Notes: generated from the sequence alone by a model not told the origin. 64,000 nucleotides of DNA from Bacteroidales bacterium (GCA_024685175.1 JAIKWD010000027.1:99371-163370); one strand, 5' to 3'; positions 24,173 through 34,550 are shown, counted from the stretch's first letter. A program made the numbers and translations.

Positions 24173-26647
24173 TTAGATTAATATTCCGATTTGATAGATA
24201 AGAAGTGCGACCAGCCAGGCCACGAAGGTGTTGAAAAGCACGGTGAAGAGGGCCCATTTGCCGCCCGCCTCCTTGTATACTGCCGACACGGCGGCCACGC
24301 AGGGTACGTAGAGCAGGATGAAGACCATAAAGGCAAAGGCGACTAGTGGAGTGAATACCTTTTGTCCTTTCAGCGGCCCGGAAGTCCAGGTTTGCGCTTG
24401 GATGTTCTCTTTCAGGGCCGAAGAGTTCTCGTCGGCATCTGCGTCGGCGTGATAGAGCACGCCCATCGAAGAGACGACGATCTCTTTGGCGGCAAGGCCG
24501 GTAAGCAGGGATACGCTCATCTTCCAGTCAAAGCCTATTGGACGGAACACGGGGGCGATGGCGTGGCCGATACGTCCGAGGTAGGAGTTCTCCGTTTGTA
24601 TGGTGGAACGGTCCAATGTGAGACTGTCGATGATATTCGCCTTTGCGGCTTCTTCAAGGTTTGAGTCGGATTGGACCTGCTCGATTTGTGCGGTGTAGCG
24701 GTCTATTTGCGGACTATGCTGCGGGAAGTATTCCAGCGCCCAGATGATGATGGTGGCCACCAAGATGACCGTACCCATCTTCTTGAGATATTGTACGCTC
24801 TTGTCCCACATATGGATGACTGCATTGCGGAAGGTCGGGATTCGGTATGGAGGCAGCTCCATCACAAACTGGTCGGACTGCCCCTTAAAGGCGATCTTCT
24901 TCATCAGCAAGGAGGTGATGACAGCCATCAGCACGCCGATGAGGTAGATGCCGGTCAATATCAGGCCTTGATACTTGGTGAAAATGGCCGAGATGAGCAG
25001 CAAATAGACGGGCAGTCGCGCCGAGCATGACATAAAGGGGACGGTGATGATGGTGAGGATGCGGTCCTTGCGGTTTTCCAGCGTGCGGGTGGCCATAATG
25101 GCGGGCACGCTGCATCCGAAGCCGATGATGTAAGGGATGAACGATTTGCCGTGCAATCCCATCTTGTGCATCAGCTTGTCCATCAAGAAGGCGGCACGGG
25201 CCATATAGCCTGTGTCCTCCAAGATGGAAATGAAAAAGAACAATATCAAAATGTTGGGCAGGAACGAACAAACGCCGCCCACGCCTGCGATAATGCCGTC
25301 CACGATCAAGTCCTTCAACATTCCGTCGGGAAGCCAGTGGTTGAACAGGCCTCCCAGCCAGCCGAAGAACATCTCGAGCCATTGCTGTGGATATGCACCC
25401 AAGGTGAAGGTCATCTGGAACATAAACCACAAGAAGAAGATTAGGATGGGGAATCCCAACCATCTGTTTGTCAATATATTGTCAACTGTGTAGGCCTTTT
25501 GCTTGCTTCTGTCCTTGCCTATGGCGAAGGTCTCGGCCAAAGCGCCGCGGATGAAGCCGAACTTGGCTCCCGAAATCACGGAGGTGGCGTCTTCGCGGAA
25601 GTCCTTCTCCAAAATGGTGCGTTGCTCGGCGGCCACCTTGACCAACTCGTCTTTTTCGGAATGCTTGTCCAACGTTTTGATGGTGGCCTTGTCGTTCTCC
25701 AGCAACTTGATGGCTACGTAACGCGTAGGGTATTCGCTGTCGAAGTCGATGTCTTTCTTGATGATGGCCTTGAGGATGTCGATGCTCTTCTCGATGTCGG
25801 GACCGTAGTTGATGTGGATGTGCTTAGTGTTTTCCTCGAGGTTCTCGTAGACGTCAACGATGTTTTTCATTACATCTTCCATGCCGGTGCCTTTGGAGGA
25901 AACCGTGGGCACGATGGGGAAACCCAACATTGTGCTCAGCATCGGGATGTCGAGTTTGTCGTTGTTCTTTTCCAGTTCGTCGAACATATTGAGGGCCATC
26001 ACCATCGGCACGTTCATATCGATGAGTTGGGTGGTGAGGAAGAGGTTGCGCTCGAGGTTGGAGGCGTCCACGATGTTGAGAACGACATCGGGATGGCTCT
26101 CGAAGATGTATTCGCGCACATATAGTTCTTCGGGGGTATAGTCGGTGAGGGAGTAAGTGCCGGGCAGGTCGACGATCTGGATGGTGTAGTCTTTGTAGTT
26201 GAAGATGCCCATTTTAGAATCGACGGTGACGCCGCTGTAGTTGCCCACCTTCTCGCGCATACCGGTGGCGTGGTTGAAGAAGGAGGTCTTGCCGCAGTTG
26301 GGGTTACCCACGAGGGCTACGGTGACGGTCTTGCCGCGCTCGCCGAAGATGCGGGTGGTCTCTTCGGTTATGGTGCCGTTGAAGTTGTAACTCTCGGCTT
26401 CCTCGTCCGTTATGGGTACCACTTCTATATGTTGTGCTTCGATACGGCGCAGGGAGACGTGGCTCTGCATAATCTCATACTCGATCGGGTCGCGCAAGGG
26501 GGCGTTCTTGATGACACGAACCTTCTCGCCACGCACGAAACCCAACTCCATCAGGCGGTGGCGGAAACCGCCGTGACCGCTGAGCTTGACCACCACACAC
26601 TGCGTGCCGGTGGGCATATCCACGAGTCGTTGATGTTCTTTATCCAT
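24173..26647 (-). CDS. feoB: Ferrous iron transporter, FeoA-FeoB fusion
   Basis: N-terminal FeoA-like SH3 region (GFRHRLMELGFVRGEKVRVI), then G domain GNPNCGKTSFFN, DLPGTYSLT, and FeoB membrane core (GFGCSVPAIMATRTLENRKDRILT). Start moved to ATG 26647. Confidence 0.96.
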   Translation of the reverse strand: MDKEHQRLVDMPTGTQCVVVKLSGHGGFRHRLMELGFVRGEKVRVIKNAPLRDPIEYEIMQSHVSLRRIEAQHIEVVPITDEEAESYNFNGTITEETTRIFGERGKTVTVALVGNPNCGKTSFFNHATGMREKVGNYSGVTVDSKMGIFNYKDYTIQIVDLPGTYSLTDYTPEELYVREYIFESHPDVVLNIVDASNLERNLFLTTQLIDMNVPMVMALNMFDELEKNNDKLDIPMLSTMLGFPIVPTVSSKGTGMEDVMKNIVDVYENLEENTKHIHINYGPDIEKSIDILKAIIKKDIDFDSEYPTRYVAIKLLENDKATIKTLDKHSEKDELVKVAAEQRTILEKDFREDATSVISGAKFGFIRGALAETFAIGKDRSKQKAYTVDNILTNRWLGFPILIFFLWFMFQMTFTLGAYPQQWLEMFFGWLGGLFNHWLPDGMLKDLIVDGIIAGVGGVCSFLPNILILFFFISILEDTGYMARAAFLMDKLMHKMGLHGKSFIPYIIGFGCSVPAIMATRTLENRKDRILTIITVPFMSCSARLPVYLLLISAIFTKYQGLILTGIYLIGVLMAVITSLLMKKIAFKGQSDQFVMELPPYRIPTFRNAVIHMWDKSVQYLKKMGTVILVATIIIWALEYFPQHSPQIDRYTAQIEQVQSDSNLEEAAKANIIDSLTLDRSTIQTENSYLGRIGHAIAPVFRPIGFDWKMSVSLLTGLAAKEIVVSSMGVLYHADADADENSSALKENIQAQTWTSGPLKGQKVFTPLVAFAFMVFILLYVPCVAAVSAVYKEAGGKWALFTVLFNTFVAWLVALLIYQIGILI

Positions 26648-26796
26648 AGTTTTTGTAGTGTGTTCTATAAGCAACTTGCAAAAGAACACAATTGTCAATA
26701 ATCATGGCATCCCCAAAAATGACGATTTTTTATCCTAGTATTACCATAAAATAATATTAATTATTCAATACTAAAAGTGAAATCCATGGATAATTG

Positions 26797-26804
26797 TATC
26801 TTTG
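26797..26804 (+). promoter_or_regulatory. -7 element upstream of pcm
   Basis: TATCTTTGCACC, 19 bp before ATG 26823. Confidence 0.65.
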
Positions 26805-26822
26805 CACCTTCAAACCATTACT

Positions 26823-27473
26823 ATGACAGATAACTATCTATTGCTAGGCGCAAAAAAAAGACTTATCGACGAGCTTCGGCAAAAAGGCATTACTGATGAA
26901 AATGTTCTCAATGCTTTTGACAAGGTGGAACGTCACCGTTTCGTAGAGTCTTTTTTATGGGATCGGGCCTATGAGAACACAGCGTTGAAACTGGTGAACG
27001 GCCAGACTATTTCCCATCCTTATACGGTCGCTTTTCAATCCCAACTACTTAAAGTGCAGCAAGGAGACAAGGTCTTGGAAATAGGGACGGGCTCAGGGTT
27101 TCAAGCTGCCATCTTGAGTGAAATGGGAGGAAGAGTTTTCTCGGTGGAGCGTCAGCAGCAACTTTATGTCAAAGCCAAGCAATTGTTGGAAAAATTGGAT
27201 GATCGAATTGCGGTTTTTTATGGGGATGGCTTTCAAGGATATCCCCGATTTGCGCCCTATTCCAAAATCATTGTCACCTGCGGTGCGCCGGAGGTACCGC
27301 CTGCATTGCTTGAACAGCTCATGATAGGAGGCATTATGGTCATCCCTGTAGGCGATGCGTCACATACCATGAAGAGAATCACTAAAATTGATGATGATCA
27401 GTACGAAGAAGAGACCTTTGGGGATTTTCTTTTCGTGCCTATGTTGAAAGAACGAGTTAGTGTAAAACATTAA
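26823..27473 (+). CDS. pcm: Protein-L-isoaspartate O-methyltransferase
   Basis: AFDKVERHRFVESFLWDRAYENTALKLVNGQTISHPYTVAFQ, VLEIGTGSGFQAAIL. Confidence 0.95.
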   Translation: MTDNYLLLGAKKRLIDELRQKGITDENVLNAFDKVERHRFVESFLWDRAYENTALKLVNGQTISHPYTVAFQSQLLKVQQGDKVLEIGTGSGFQAAILSEMGGRVFSVERQQQLYVKAKQLLEKLDDRIAVFYGDGFQGYPRFAPYSKIIVTCGAPEVPPALLEQLMIGGIMVIPVGDASHTMKRITKIDDDQYEEETFGDFLFVPMLKERVSVKH

Positions 27474-27476
27474 GGT

Positions 27477-28190
27477 ATGAAGATCACCGGGTTTATTTTC
27501 GCTGCAGGACTGGGTACTCGCCTCTATCCGCTTACGGCCAGCAAACCAAAGGCGCTGGTGAGATATCAAGGCAAGCCCTTGTTGGCCTATGTCCTCGAAA
27601 AGATGGTCGAAGCTGGCATTCACGACGTAGTCGTTAATGTGCATCATTTTGCCGATCAGATCATTGATTATCTCCGTGATTATCAAGGAGATGTGGATAT
27701 ACGCATCTCAGACGAGAGAGTCTATTTGCGCGACACGGCCGGTGGCCTGAAATATGCCCAACCCCTACTTGGCGATGCGGATGTGATGGTGCTGTATAAT
27801 GTGGATATTTTGTCGACGATCAATCTACGAAGCATGATTGAGCACCATTTGTCGTCCAAGGCCGATGTGACACTTGCCGTACGTGAGCGTAGCACCGCCC
27901 GCTATTTGATGTTCGATCCTGTGGATTTAAGGTTGAAAGGGTGGAAAAATGTCAAGACAGGGGAACTGATTTTACCCGACAACTATTCTCCAACCATCGA
28001 CTTGGCTTTTAGTGGGATTCATGTCATTAATGCCGATGTTATTAACGTAATCCCCTCTGTTGAAAAGTCTTCCCTTGTGCCATTTTATGTTCACAATATT
28101 AACAATCTCAGTATTAAGGGGTTTTGGCATCAGCAAGATCAGTGGTTTGATGTAGGGAAATACGAAGAGTTTTATAATTTGCTGACGTAG
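27477..28190 (+). CDS. Sugar-1-phosphate nucleotidyltransferase family protein
   Basis: GFIFAAGLGTRLYPLTASKPKALVRYQGKPLLAYVLEKM. Confidence 0.88.
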   Translation: MKITGFIFAAGLGTRLYPLTASKPKALVRYQGKPLLAYVLEKMVEAGIHDVVVNVHHFADQIIDYLRDYQGDVDIRISDERVYLRDTAGGLKYAQPLLGDADVMVLYNVDILSTINLRSMIEHHLSSKADVTLAVRERSTARYLMFDPVDLRLKGWKNVKTGELILPDNYSPTIDLAFSGIHVINADVINVIPSVEKSSLVPFYVHNINNLSIKGFWHQQDQWFDVGKYEEFYNLLT

Positions 28191-28229
28191 AACACTATAG
28201 TAAAAGTAGACTCTTTTTTCAGGCTGTTT

Positions 28230-28238
28230 TTATACACA
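28230..28238 (+). promoter_or_regulatory. Candidate DnaA box upstream of dnaA
   Basis: TTATACACA matches TTATNCACA; followed by T-rich DNA. Confidence 0.45.
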
Positions 28239-28321
28239 ATTTTTTTTAATAATCAAGGTTAAAAAGTCATTTTTTTTAACTTTTTTTTGTTCATTTTTGC
28301 AATGTCCGAAAACGGATAAGT

Positions 28322-28338
28322 GAATATTGTTAATATTC
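28322..28338. repeat. 17-bp inverted repeat upstream of dnaA
   Basis: GAATATT-GTT-AATATTC. Confidence 0.7.
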
Positions 28339-28375
28339 TCTTTTTCAATGAAATAATTTTTTTGAGTGCCTGAAC

Positions 28376-29824
28376 ATGAATAAGATCACCCGTGATTATA
28401 CCCAAGTCTGGCAAAAATGCCTGACTACCATTAAAGATATAGTAGGAGACGAAGCTTATAATACCTGGTTTATGCCCATAGAGCCTGTGGCATTGGAAGA
28501 AAACACTTTAGTGCTTCAATTGCCCAGCCACTTGTATTATGAGTTTTTGGAAGAACATTATGTCAAGGTGTTGAAAAGTGTAATCAAAAAGGAATTGGGC
28601 CAGTCAGGCAAGCTCAAATACCGTATTTTGATGGAGAAACAGGCGGACGCGACGCATGACCAGACTATTACGCTCCCATCACACAATCGTCCGGCTGTCA
28701 GCAACCCGCCGACGTTGGCCCCCATCGATGTCTATCACACCTCCAACAAGGAGATCCCTGATCCATTTATCCTGCCCGGTATCCAAAAGCATAAGATTCC
28801 TTCCAATTTGATAGACTCTTTGACTTTTGAAAACTATGTGGAGGGTGACTGCAATCGTCTCGCCCGTTCCGCCGGCTGGGCTATCGCCCAGGCCCCAGGC
28901 CAAACTTCATTCAATCCTTTGTTCATCTATTCTGATGTGGGGTTGGGCAAGACTCACTTGGCAAACGCCATTGGCATCCAAACCAAGATTAATTTTCCGG
29001 ACAAAACGGTGGTCTACGTCAGCTCGGACACGTTTTATCAACAATATATCGAGGCCAATAAGAACAACAATGTCCCCGATTTTATCTGGTTTTACCAGTC
29101 TGTGGATATGTTGATTATCGACGATATCCAGTTTATCTCCGGCGGCAAGGCCAAGACGCAGGAAGCCTTTTTCCACATCTTCAACAATCTTCATCAAAAA
29201 GGGAAACAGATTATTATTACCTCTGATAAATCCCCCGTGGAGATCTCCGGCTTCGAACCCCGCATCCTGAACCGTTTCAAATGGGGCCTTACCGCAGACT
29301 TGCAAGTGCCGGATCTGGAAACACGTATCGCCATCATCAACAAGAAATTAGAAAACAACGGAATTACCTTCCCCAAAGAGGTGGTAGATTATCTGGCGCT
29401 CTGTATCACCTCCAACACACGCGAACTGGAAGGCGCCATGATCGCAATCCTGGCCCAGTCGTCGTTGAACCACAAAGCCATCACCGTGGAGCTGGCCAAG
29501 GAAATGGTGGATAAATACGTGAAGACCAACGCCAAGGAAATCTCCATTGAGTATATCCAAAAGATAGTCTGCGACTATTTCAAAATCTCTACGGATGCCA
29601 TCAATGCCAAGACACGTAAGCGTGAGATAGTCCAAGCCCGCCAACTTAGCATGTATTTTGCCCGTAAATACACGAAATTGCCATTGTCCGTCATCGGCGC
29701 CTATTGCGGCAATAAAGACCACGCCACCGTGCTTCATGCCTGCCGAACGGTCAATAATCTGTACGAAACCGACAAAAAAATGAAACTTTATGTCGATGAT
29801 ATTGACATAAAGATGAAATTGTAA
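28376..29824 (+). CDS. dnaA: Chromosomal replication initiator protein DnaA
   Basis: NPLFIYSDVGLGKTHLANAIG, LIIDDIQFISGGKAKTQEAFFHIFN, C-terminal KRKREIVQARQLSMYFARKYTKLPLSVIGAYCGNKDHATVLHA-type domain IV. Confidence 0.98.
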   Translation: MNKITRDYTQVWQKCLTTIKDIVGDEAYNTWFMPIEPVALEENTLVLQLPSHLYYEFLEEHYVKVLKSVIKKELGQSGKLKYRILMEKQADATHDQTITLPSHNRPAVSNPPTLAPIDVYHTSNKEIPDPFILPGIQKHKIPSNLIDSLTFENYVEGDCNRLARSAGWAIAQAPGQTSFNPLFIYSDVGLGKTHLANAIGIQTKINFPDKTVVYVSSDTFYQQYIEANKNNNVPDFIWFYQSVDMLIIDDIQFISGGKAKTQEAFFHIFNNLHQKGKQIIITSDKSPVEISGFEPRILNRFKWGLTADLQVPDLETRIAIINKKLENNGITFPKEVVDYLALCITSNTRELEGAMIAILAQSSLNHKAITVELAKEMVDKYVKTNAKEISIEYIQKIVCDYFKISTDAINAKTRKREIVQARQLSMYFARKYTKLPLSVIGAYCGNKDHATVLHACRTVNNLYETDKKMKLYVDDIDIKMKL

Positions 29825-29866
29825 TTTTTTGTATTTCTTGACCTTGCATTTATAAATTATATTCTT

Positions 29867-29874
29867 TATTTTTG
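29867..29874 (+). promoter_or_regulatory. -7 element upstream of recJ (with TTG ~20 bp upstream)
   Basis: TTG at 29844-29846, 20-bp spacer, TATTTTTGCA. Confidence 0.65.
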
Positions 29875-29897
29875 CAGCTGGCAAAAAATTTCTTGAA

Positions 29898-31673
29898 ATG
29901 AAAAAACGTTGGATATGCAATGAAATCCCTGACAAAGCGGCAGTAGATAAGCTGGCAGCCCAGTTATCAATAGAAAAACCTTTGGCAGCATTGCTCATCC
30001 AGCGCGGCCTTGGCACGGCGGAGGCCGCCAACGATTTTTTCAATCCCGACATCAGTAAACTGCACAATCCATTCTTGATGAAAGATATGGATAAAGCCGT
30101 AAAACGACTTTCCGACGCTATCATCGAAAACCAAAAGATTCTGGTATATGGCGACTACGACGTGGATGGAACTTCCGCCGTGGCCCTTTTGTATTCTTTC
30201 CTCTGTGAAATCATCGGCAATGAATCCAAAAATTTGGTGGAATACTATATCCCGGACCGCTACGCGGAAGGTTATGGCATCTCCGACCAAGGTATTGAGT
30301 ATTGCCGCGACAACAACGTCAACCTGCTCATCTCTCTCGACTGTGGTATAAAGGCCAACGATAAAGTCGAACTGGCCAACAAGTACGGCATCGACGTCAT
30401 CGTGTGTGACCACCACTTGGAAGGGGACGAGCTGCCGGAGGCCGTTGCCATCCTCGATCCCAAGCGGAAGGATTGCCCATACCCTTACAAGGAACTCTCC
30501 GGCTGTGGAGTCGGCTTTAAGCTCATTCAAGGCTATTGCCAAAAATATAAGCTGCCCGACCAACTCTGGCTCTCCCGTATGGACTTGGTGGCTATCAGTA
30601 TCGCTTCCGATATTGTGGCCATCACTGGCGAAAACCGCATTCTCGCCCATTACGGACTCGAGATTATCAACAAGTTCCCGCGAATGGGTATTAAATCCAT
30701 CCTTGATCAGGCTGGCATCAAGGTGCATTATCCATTTAAAGAGGAGACTATCTTCTCTCGCGTGATTTCCATCTCCGACCTTGTCTTTTATGTCGGCCCT
30801 CGCATCAATGCAGCCGGCCGTATGAAGAGCGGTCGCGAGTCTGTGCGATTGTTTATTGTCGAGGATGAAGACAAGTCCGCCGATATCGGCAAGCGCATCA
30901 ATACCCAGAACGAAGAGCGCAAGGCTCAAGACCGAAATGCGACGGAAGAGGCTATCCACATGATCAAGACCTCTCACGAATATATTAACCGCAAGAGTAT
31001 CGTCGTCTACAACCCTACGTGGTTCAAGGGGATCATCGGTATCGTGGCCTCGCGCCTCGTGGAGGTGTTCTACAAACCCACCATCGTTCTTACTAAGTCC
31101 TCCGACGGCCTTATTACAGGCTCTGCCCGTTCCGTCAAGGAATTTAATATTTACGACGGTATCGATTACTGTTCCGATTTGCTTGAACACTTCGGCGGCC
31201 ACAAGTTCGCAGCCGGCCTCTCCATGAAAGAAGAGAATCTCGAAGAGTTTATAGAGAAGTTTGAACAATATGTAAACGACAACCTGGAGGAGACCTCTTT
31301 CATTCCCGAGATCTCTGTTGATATGCCGCTTGACCTCTCCGAAATAACCCATAATTTCCTCAATAACCTGAAGCGTTTCGCTCCGTTTGGCCCTGGAAAC
31401 ATGGAGCCTATATTCCAGTCCACTAACGTGGTGGATGAAGGCGGCGCCCGTATAGTGGGCGACAAACACCTCAAAGCTCGGGTGCTTTATCCCGACCGTA
31501 CCGTCCGGCCTATTGATGTTATTGCATTCAATCAGAAAGATAAGCTGGAAATGATCCAGAATAACAAACCCTTTGACGTGCTTTACCATGTGGAGGAGAA
31601 TGTATGGAACAATGTGGTTAACATTCAGCTTAACGTCAAGGATATTCGGCCTAGCGGTGTCCACGAAGAGTAA
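29898..31673 (+). CDS. recJ: Single-stranded-DNA-specific exonuclease RecJ
   Basis: VYGDYDVDGTSAVALLYSFL, SLDCGIKA, VCDHHLEGDELP, GPRINAAGRM, EHFGGHKFAAGLSM. Confidence 0.97.
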   Translation: MKKRWICNEIPDKAAVDKLAAQLSIEKPLAALLIQRGLGTAEAANDFFNPDISKLHNPFLMKDMDKAVKRLSDAIIENQKILVYGDYDVDGTSAVALLYSFLCEIIGNESKNLVEYYIPDRYAEGYGISDQGIEYCRDNNVNLLISLDCGIKANDKVELANKYGIDVIVCDHHLEGDELPEAVAILDPKRKDCPYPYKELSGCGVGFKLIQGYCQKYKLPDQLWLSRMDLVAISIASDIVAITGENRILAHYGLEIINKFPRMGIKSILDQAGIKVHYPFKEETIFSRVISISDLVFYVGPRINAAGRMKSGRESVRLFIVEDEDKSADIGKRINTQNEERKAQDRNATEEAIHMIKTSHEYINRKSIVVYNPTWFKGIIGIVASRLVEVFYKPTIVLTKSSDGLITGSARSVKEFNIYDGIDYCSDLLEHFGGHKFAAGLSMKEENLEEFIEKFEQYVNDNLEETSFIPEISVDMPLDLSEITHNFLNNLKRFAPFGPGNMEPIFQSTNVVDEGGARIVGDKHLKARVLYPDRTVRPIDVIAFNQKDKLEMIQNNKPFDVLYHVEENVWNNVVNIQLNVKDIRPSGVHEE

Positions 31674-31690
31674 ATACAATCCGTCTAGTT

Positions 31691-32578
31691 ATGTCTCCCA
31701 CTAATACTAAATCGAGTTCACTGAATCTGCGAAAAGTCCTACTTTTTTGCATCGTCATTAACTTTGTCTATCTTTTGGCCGAAACAATATTTGGTTTCTG
31801 TATCCATTCGATGGGCTTGGTGGCCGATGCAGCACACAATCTGTGCGATGTGGCAGGTATGATGCTGGTACTTACGGCTTTCAAACTCACCGAGCCCGTG
31901 CCGACGCATCGTTTCACGTACGGTTACAAGAAAGCCGCCATTTTGCTAGTGGTCGTGGTGGCCTTCGTCTTGAGCGTGCTAGGCGTGTTTATCATTTTGG
32001 GAGGCATCCACCAAATTCAAATGCCTCGACTGTTGAATGGCACGGTGATTGCCCTGATGGCTGCCGGCGGCGTATTGGTGAATGGCATTACCGCATTTTT
32101 TATCATGCAAAACAAAAAACGTACCTCCAAGGCACACAATGCATTTAGAAATATCCTGGTCGATGCCTTGGTTTCCCTGGTCGTTATGATTGAAGGCGTT
32201 GCTATCCATTTTTTGGGATGGTTTAACTTGGATGCTATAATCGGCTTTGTCATTGTGGGTATTATTCTCCTATCCTTGTTTGACCTGACTCGCAGTGCAA
32301 TACGTTTTGTGTTGGATGGCGTGCCCGCCGGCATAAACTATGAACAAGTGGTACGAACCATCTATACGGTGGAGAATGTGGTGGATGTTCATCATCTCCA
32401 TATTTGGTCTACGGCGCCTAAAACCAATGTTCTGGCCGCCCATGTTGTAGTGAAGAATATGGATGAGGCAAATCAAGTGAAGGATCAACTGGGCAAGCTG
32501 CTGGAATCGGAAGGCATTTCCAATCTCACCCTTGAATTTGAAGTGGATAAAACCAAAGAGGAGAAGCCTACGGAATAA
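31691..32578 (+). CDS. Cation diffusion facilitator family transporter (no His-rich leader)
   Basis: HSMGLVADAAHNLCDVAGM, YGYKKAAIL, VHHLHIWSTAP. Confidence 0.93.
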   Translation: MSPTNTKSSSLNLRKVLLFCIVINFVYLLAETIFGFCIHSMGLVADAAHNLCDVAGMMLVLTAFKLTEPVPTHRFTYGYKKAAILLVVVVAFVLSVLGVFIILGGIHQIQMPRLLNGTVIALMAAGGVLVNGITAFFIMQNKKRTSKAHNAFRNILVDALVSLVVMIEGVAIHFLGWFNLDAIIGFVIVGIILLSLFDLTRSAIRFVLDGVPAGINYEQVVRTIYTVENVVDVHHLHIWSTAPKTNVLAAHVVVKNMDEANQVKDQLGKLLESEGISNLTLEFEVDKTKEEKPTE

Positions 32579-33212
32579 TCAAGTCTTCCAACTTGACTTT
32601 GGGCACGATATGCGTGCCGTTTTCCCGATAATATTTGTGACTGTCTGACTCGGAGATTTCCTGAAGTCGAATGGTCTCTTTCCCTTTGCCAATGGCAATG
32701 ATGAGCAAAGGCTCGTAAGGTATTTGGAACTCTTTGACGATGTTTTCTTTGTTGAAGGCACCTATAATGATGCCATTGAGCCCCATCTCCACCGCTTTGA
32801 GAAGCATACTTTGCACGGAAATGCCGGCATCGATATCCACCATCTTGTTTTCGGCGACAGTGCTGCAGACGATAATGAAGGCCTCGGGTTCCGTACCGTC
32901 AAAAGGAAGATGAAGCTCGGGGAGCGCGCCCCCTAACTTGATGTTGTATAAAACGCGTTCGGCACCGTTGTCTTTGGTGATAAGCTTGAATCGAAGCACT
33001 TGTTGGTTGCGTGCGGACGGAATCTTTGTGTTTACCCCTACAATTAGCTTAAGCATACCCGTGTTAACGACATGATTCTTGTCGTATCCACGATAACTAC
33101 GGTTCTTGAGTAGGAGAGAGTCCAGGGATTGACCCACTTGTTTGATGATTGTCCGCGCCTTTTTACCGGCGTGCAGCTCGTCGAACTTGCTTTCCAAATA
33201 ATTGTCTGCCAT
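32568..33212 (-). CDS. Nitroreductase family protein
   Basis: LLLKNRSYRGYD, IPSARNQQVLRFKLI, DAGISVQSMLLKAVEMGLNGIIIGAFNKENI. Convergent, overlaps the CDF gene by 11 bp. Confidence 0.85.
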   Translation of the reverse strand: MADNYLESKFDELHAGKKARTIIKQVGQSLDSLLLKNRSYRGYDKNHVVNTGMLKLIVGVNTKIPSARNQQVLRFKLITKDNGAERVLYNIKLGGALPELHLPFDGTEPEAFIIVCSTVAENKMVDIDAGISVQSMLLKAVEMGLNGIIIGAFNKENIVKEFQIPYEPLLIIAIGKGKETIRLQEISESDSHKYYRENGTHIVPKVKLEDLIIP

Positions 33213-33225
33213 TCCTGGTTCCTCG

Positions 33226-34545
33226 TTAGTAGGTGGTGTAGGAAAGCTCCAGCCTCAAGCGCTTCTCATCAGTGAGTCCCGTGCCGCCGAAGACGAGGCG
33301 GTTGGCTCGGACACTGGAACCTTTCACAACCAAATTAATGGAGTTGGATAGGGTGGAGTTGTCGAGAATTAGATTCTGGACATATTCCGTGATGCGGAAT
33401 CGATACTCTTGGCGTTCGGCATTGTACACGCCCCCAAAATAGTTGGAGCTGGTATAAACTTCATCATCGGGGAGATACAGAATCTTGCCCGTGTTTTTTT
33501 CTATGCCTTGGATGGATAAAGCGGCAGGCTGTACCAGAAATTGCTCGTTGGGTTCGACGTTGGTGATGACTAGCTCTGCACGATTGATGACCACACGATT
33601 GTCCAAGGCCTTGAAGGCTTCTTGAAGATGTGGAAATGTGATTCTTGTCTTGACGCCTCCCGTAGCTTGAACGAAGAGTGTCTTGGCCCCCAAGGAGTGA
33701 TCTCCGGCTAAGACCTCTTGGTTGAAGTCGGCATTGGAGGATCGGTTGTATTCATGAGTGAAATTAGTAAAACGAGGGCATTCGGTATTGCAAACGAAGT
33801 TGTATTTGGTCGTGGTGGAGGAGGCGCTATTGTGGTAATACAAAGTGATGGCGGACAAGGAACTGGTCATGTTGGTGATGAGCATATAACCGGTGGATCC
33901 AGTATGTGAGATGGCTGAGATACAGAGCCCCTTGAAGAAAGATTGGAAATCGCTGTTGCTGGACATGTGCGATTGGTTGTTGAGTAGGTATTGTCCGAAT
34001 GCTTGTGACAGACGAATGCGGATATGGGGGGTGTATTCTCCGGTGTCAACAATGACGCTGGTCTTTGGCGCGATGGTATAGTTGGTCAACTGGTAATTAA
34101 GAGGTGTGTTGTTGAAAGCTACAGTGCTGTTCTGGTAATAGTGGGTTTGGGAGGACATCCCTTCGGTGAGCTGATAGACTCGAATGCCCACCCCGGATGT
34201 GGTGTCCCCATAATAAGATGAGAGTTGTAAAGTCAACACCACGGAGTCGATAACCGGATTGTCGCCGAAGTTGACAGAAGAACCACTTAAGGCAAACTGT
34301 GCATAGATGGAAGCCTTGCTGTCACCGAAAATAGGATCGTGGATATTACCCACCACGTTCGCCGACATTTTAGTGGTGTTGATCGTGTCTTCCAAACAGG
34401 AATAGGCGACGATGGAGGTTGTGTCCGAAAACTCGGTGCCGACTTGGTCAATCAAATCCAGACCAATGGGGGAAGGCTCGTGGTTGCAAGCGGAGAAAAA
34501 CAGGACGAGTATGGCGAGTAGTCCGATGCTTTTAAATCTTGTCAT
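33226..34545 (-). CDS. DUF4270-like lipoprotein
   Basis: Lipobox LVLFFSAC; PIGLDLID..GTEFSDTTSIVAYSCLEDTINT...GNIHDPIFG pattern. Confidence 0.82.
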   Translation of the reverse strand: MTRFKSIGLLAILVLFFSACNHEPSPIGLDLIDQVGTEFSDTTSIVAYSCLEDTINTTKMSANVVGNIHDPIFGDSKASIYAQFALSGSSVNFGDNPVIDSVVLTLQLSSYYGDTTSGVGIRVYQLTEGMSSQTHYYQNSTVAFNNTPLNYQLTNYTIAPKTSVIVDTGEYTPHIRIRLSQAFGQYLLNNQSHMSSNSDFQSFFKGLCISAISHTGSTGYMLITNMTSSLSAITLYYHNSASSTTTKYNFVCNTECPRFTNFTHEYNRSSNADFNQEVLAGDHSLGAKTLFVQATGGVKTRITFPHLQEAFKALDNRVVINRAELVITNVEPNEQFLVQPAALSIQGIEKNTGKILYLPDDEVYTSSNYFGGVYNAERQEYRFRITEYVQNLILDNSTLSNSINLVVKGSSVRANRLVFGGTGLTDEKRLRLELSYTTY

Positions 34546-34550
34546 AAAAA

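Noticed and set aside
29967-31679. 570-aa minus-strand ORF opposite recJ
   Set aside because: Antisense shadow of recJ; no recognisable domain.
32568-32578. 11-bp convergent overlap of CDF and nitroreductase genes
   Set aside because: Common in compact genomes; no sign of special regulation.
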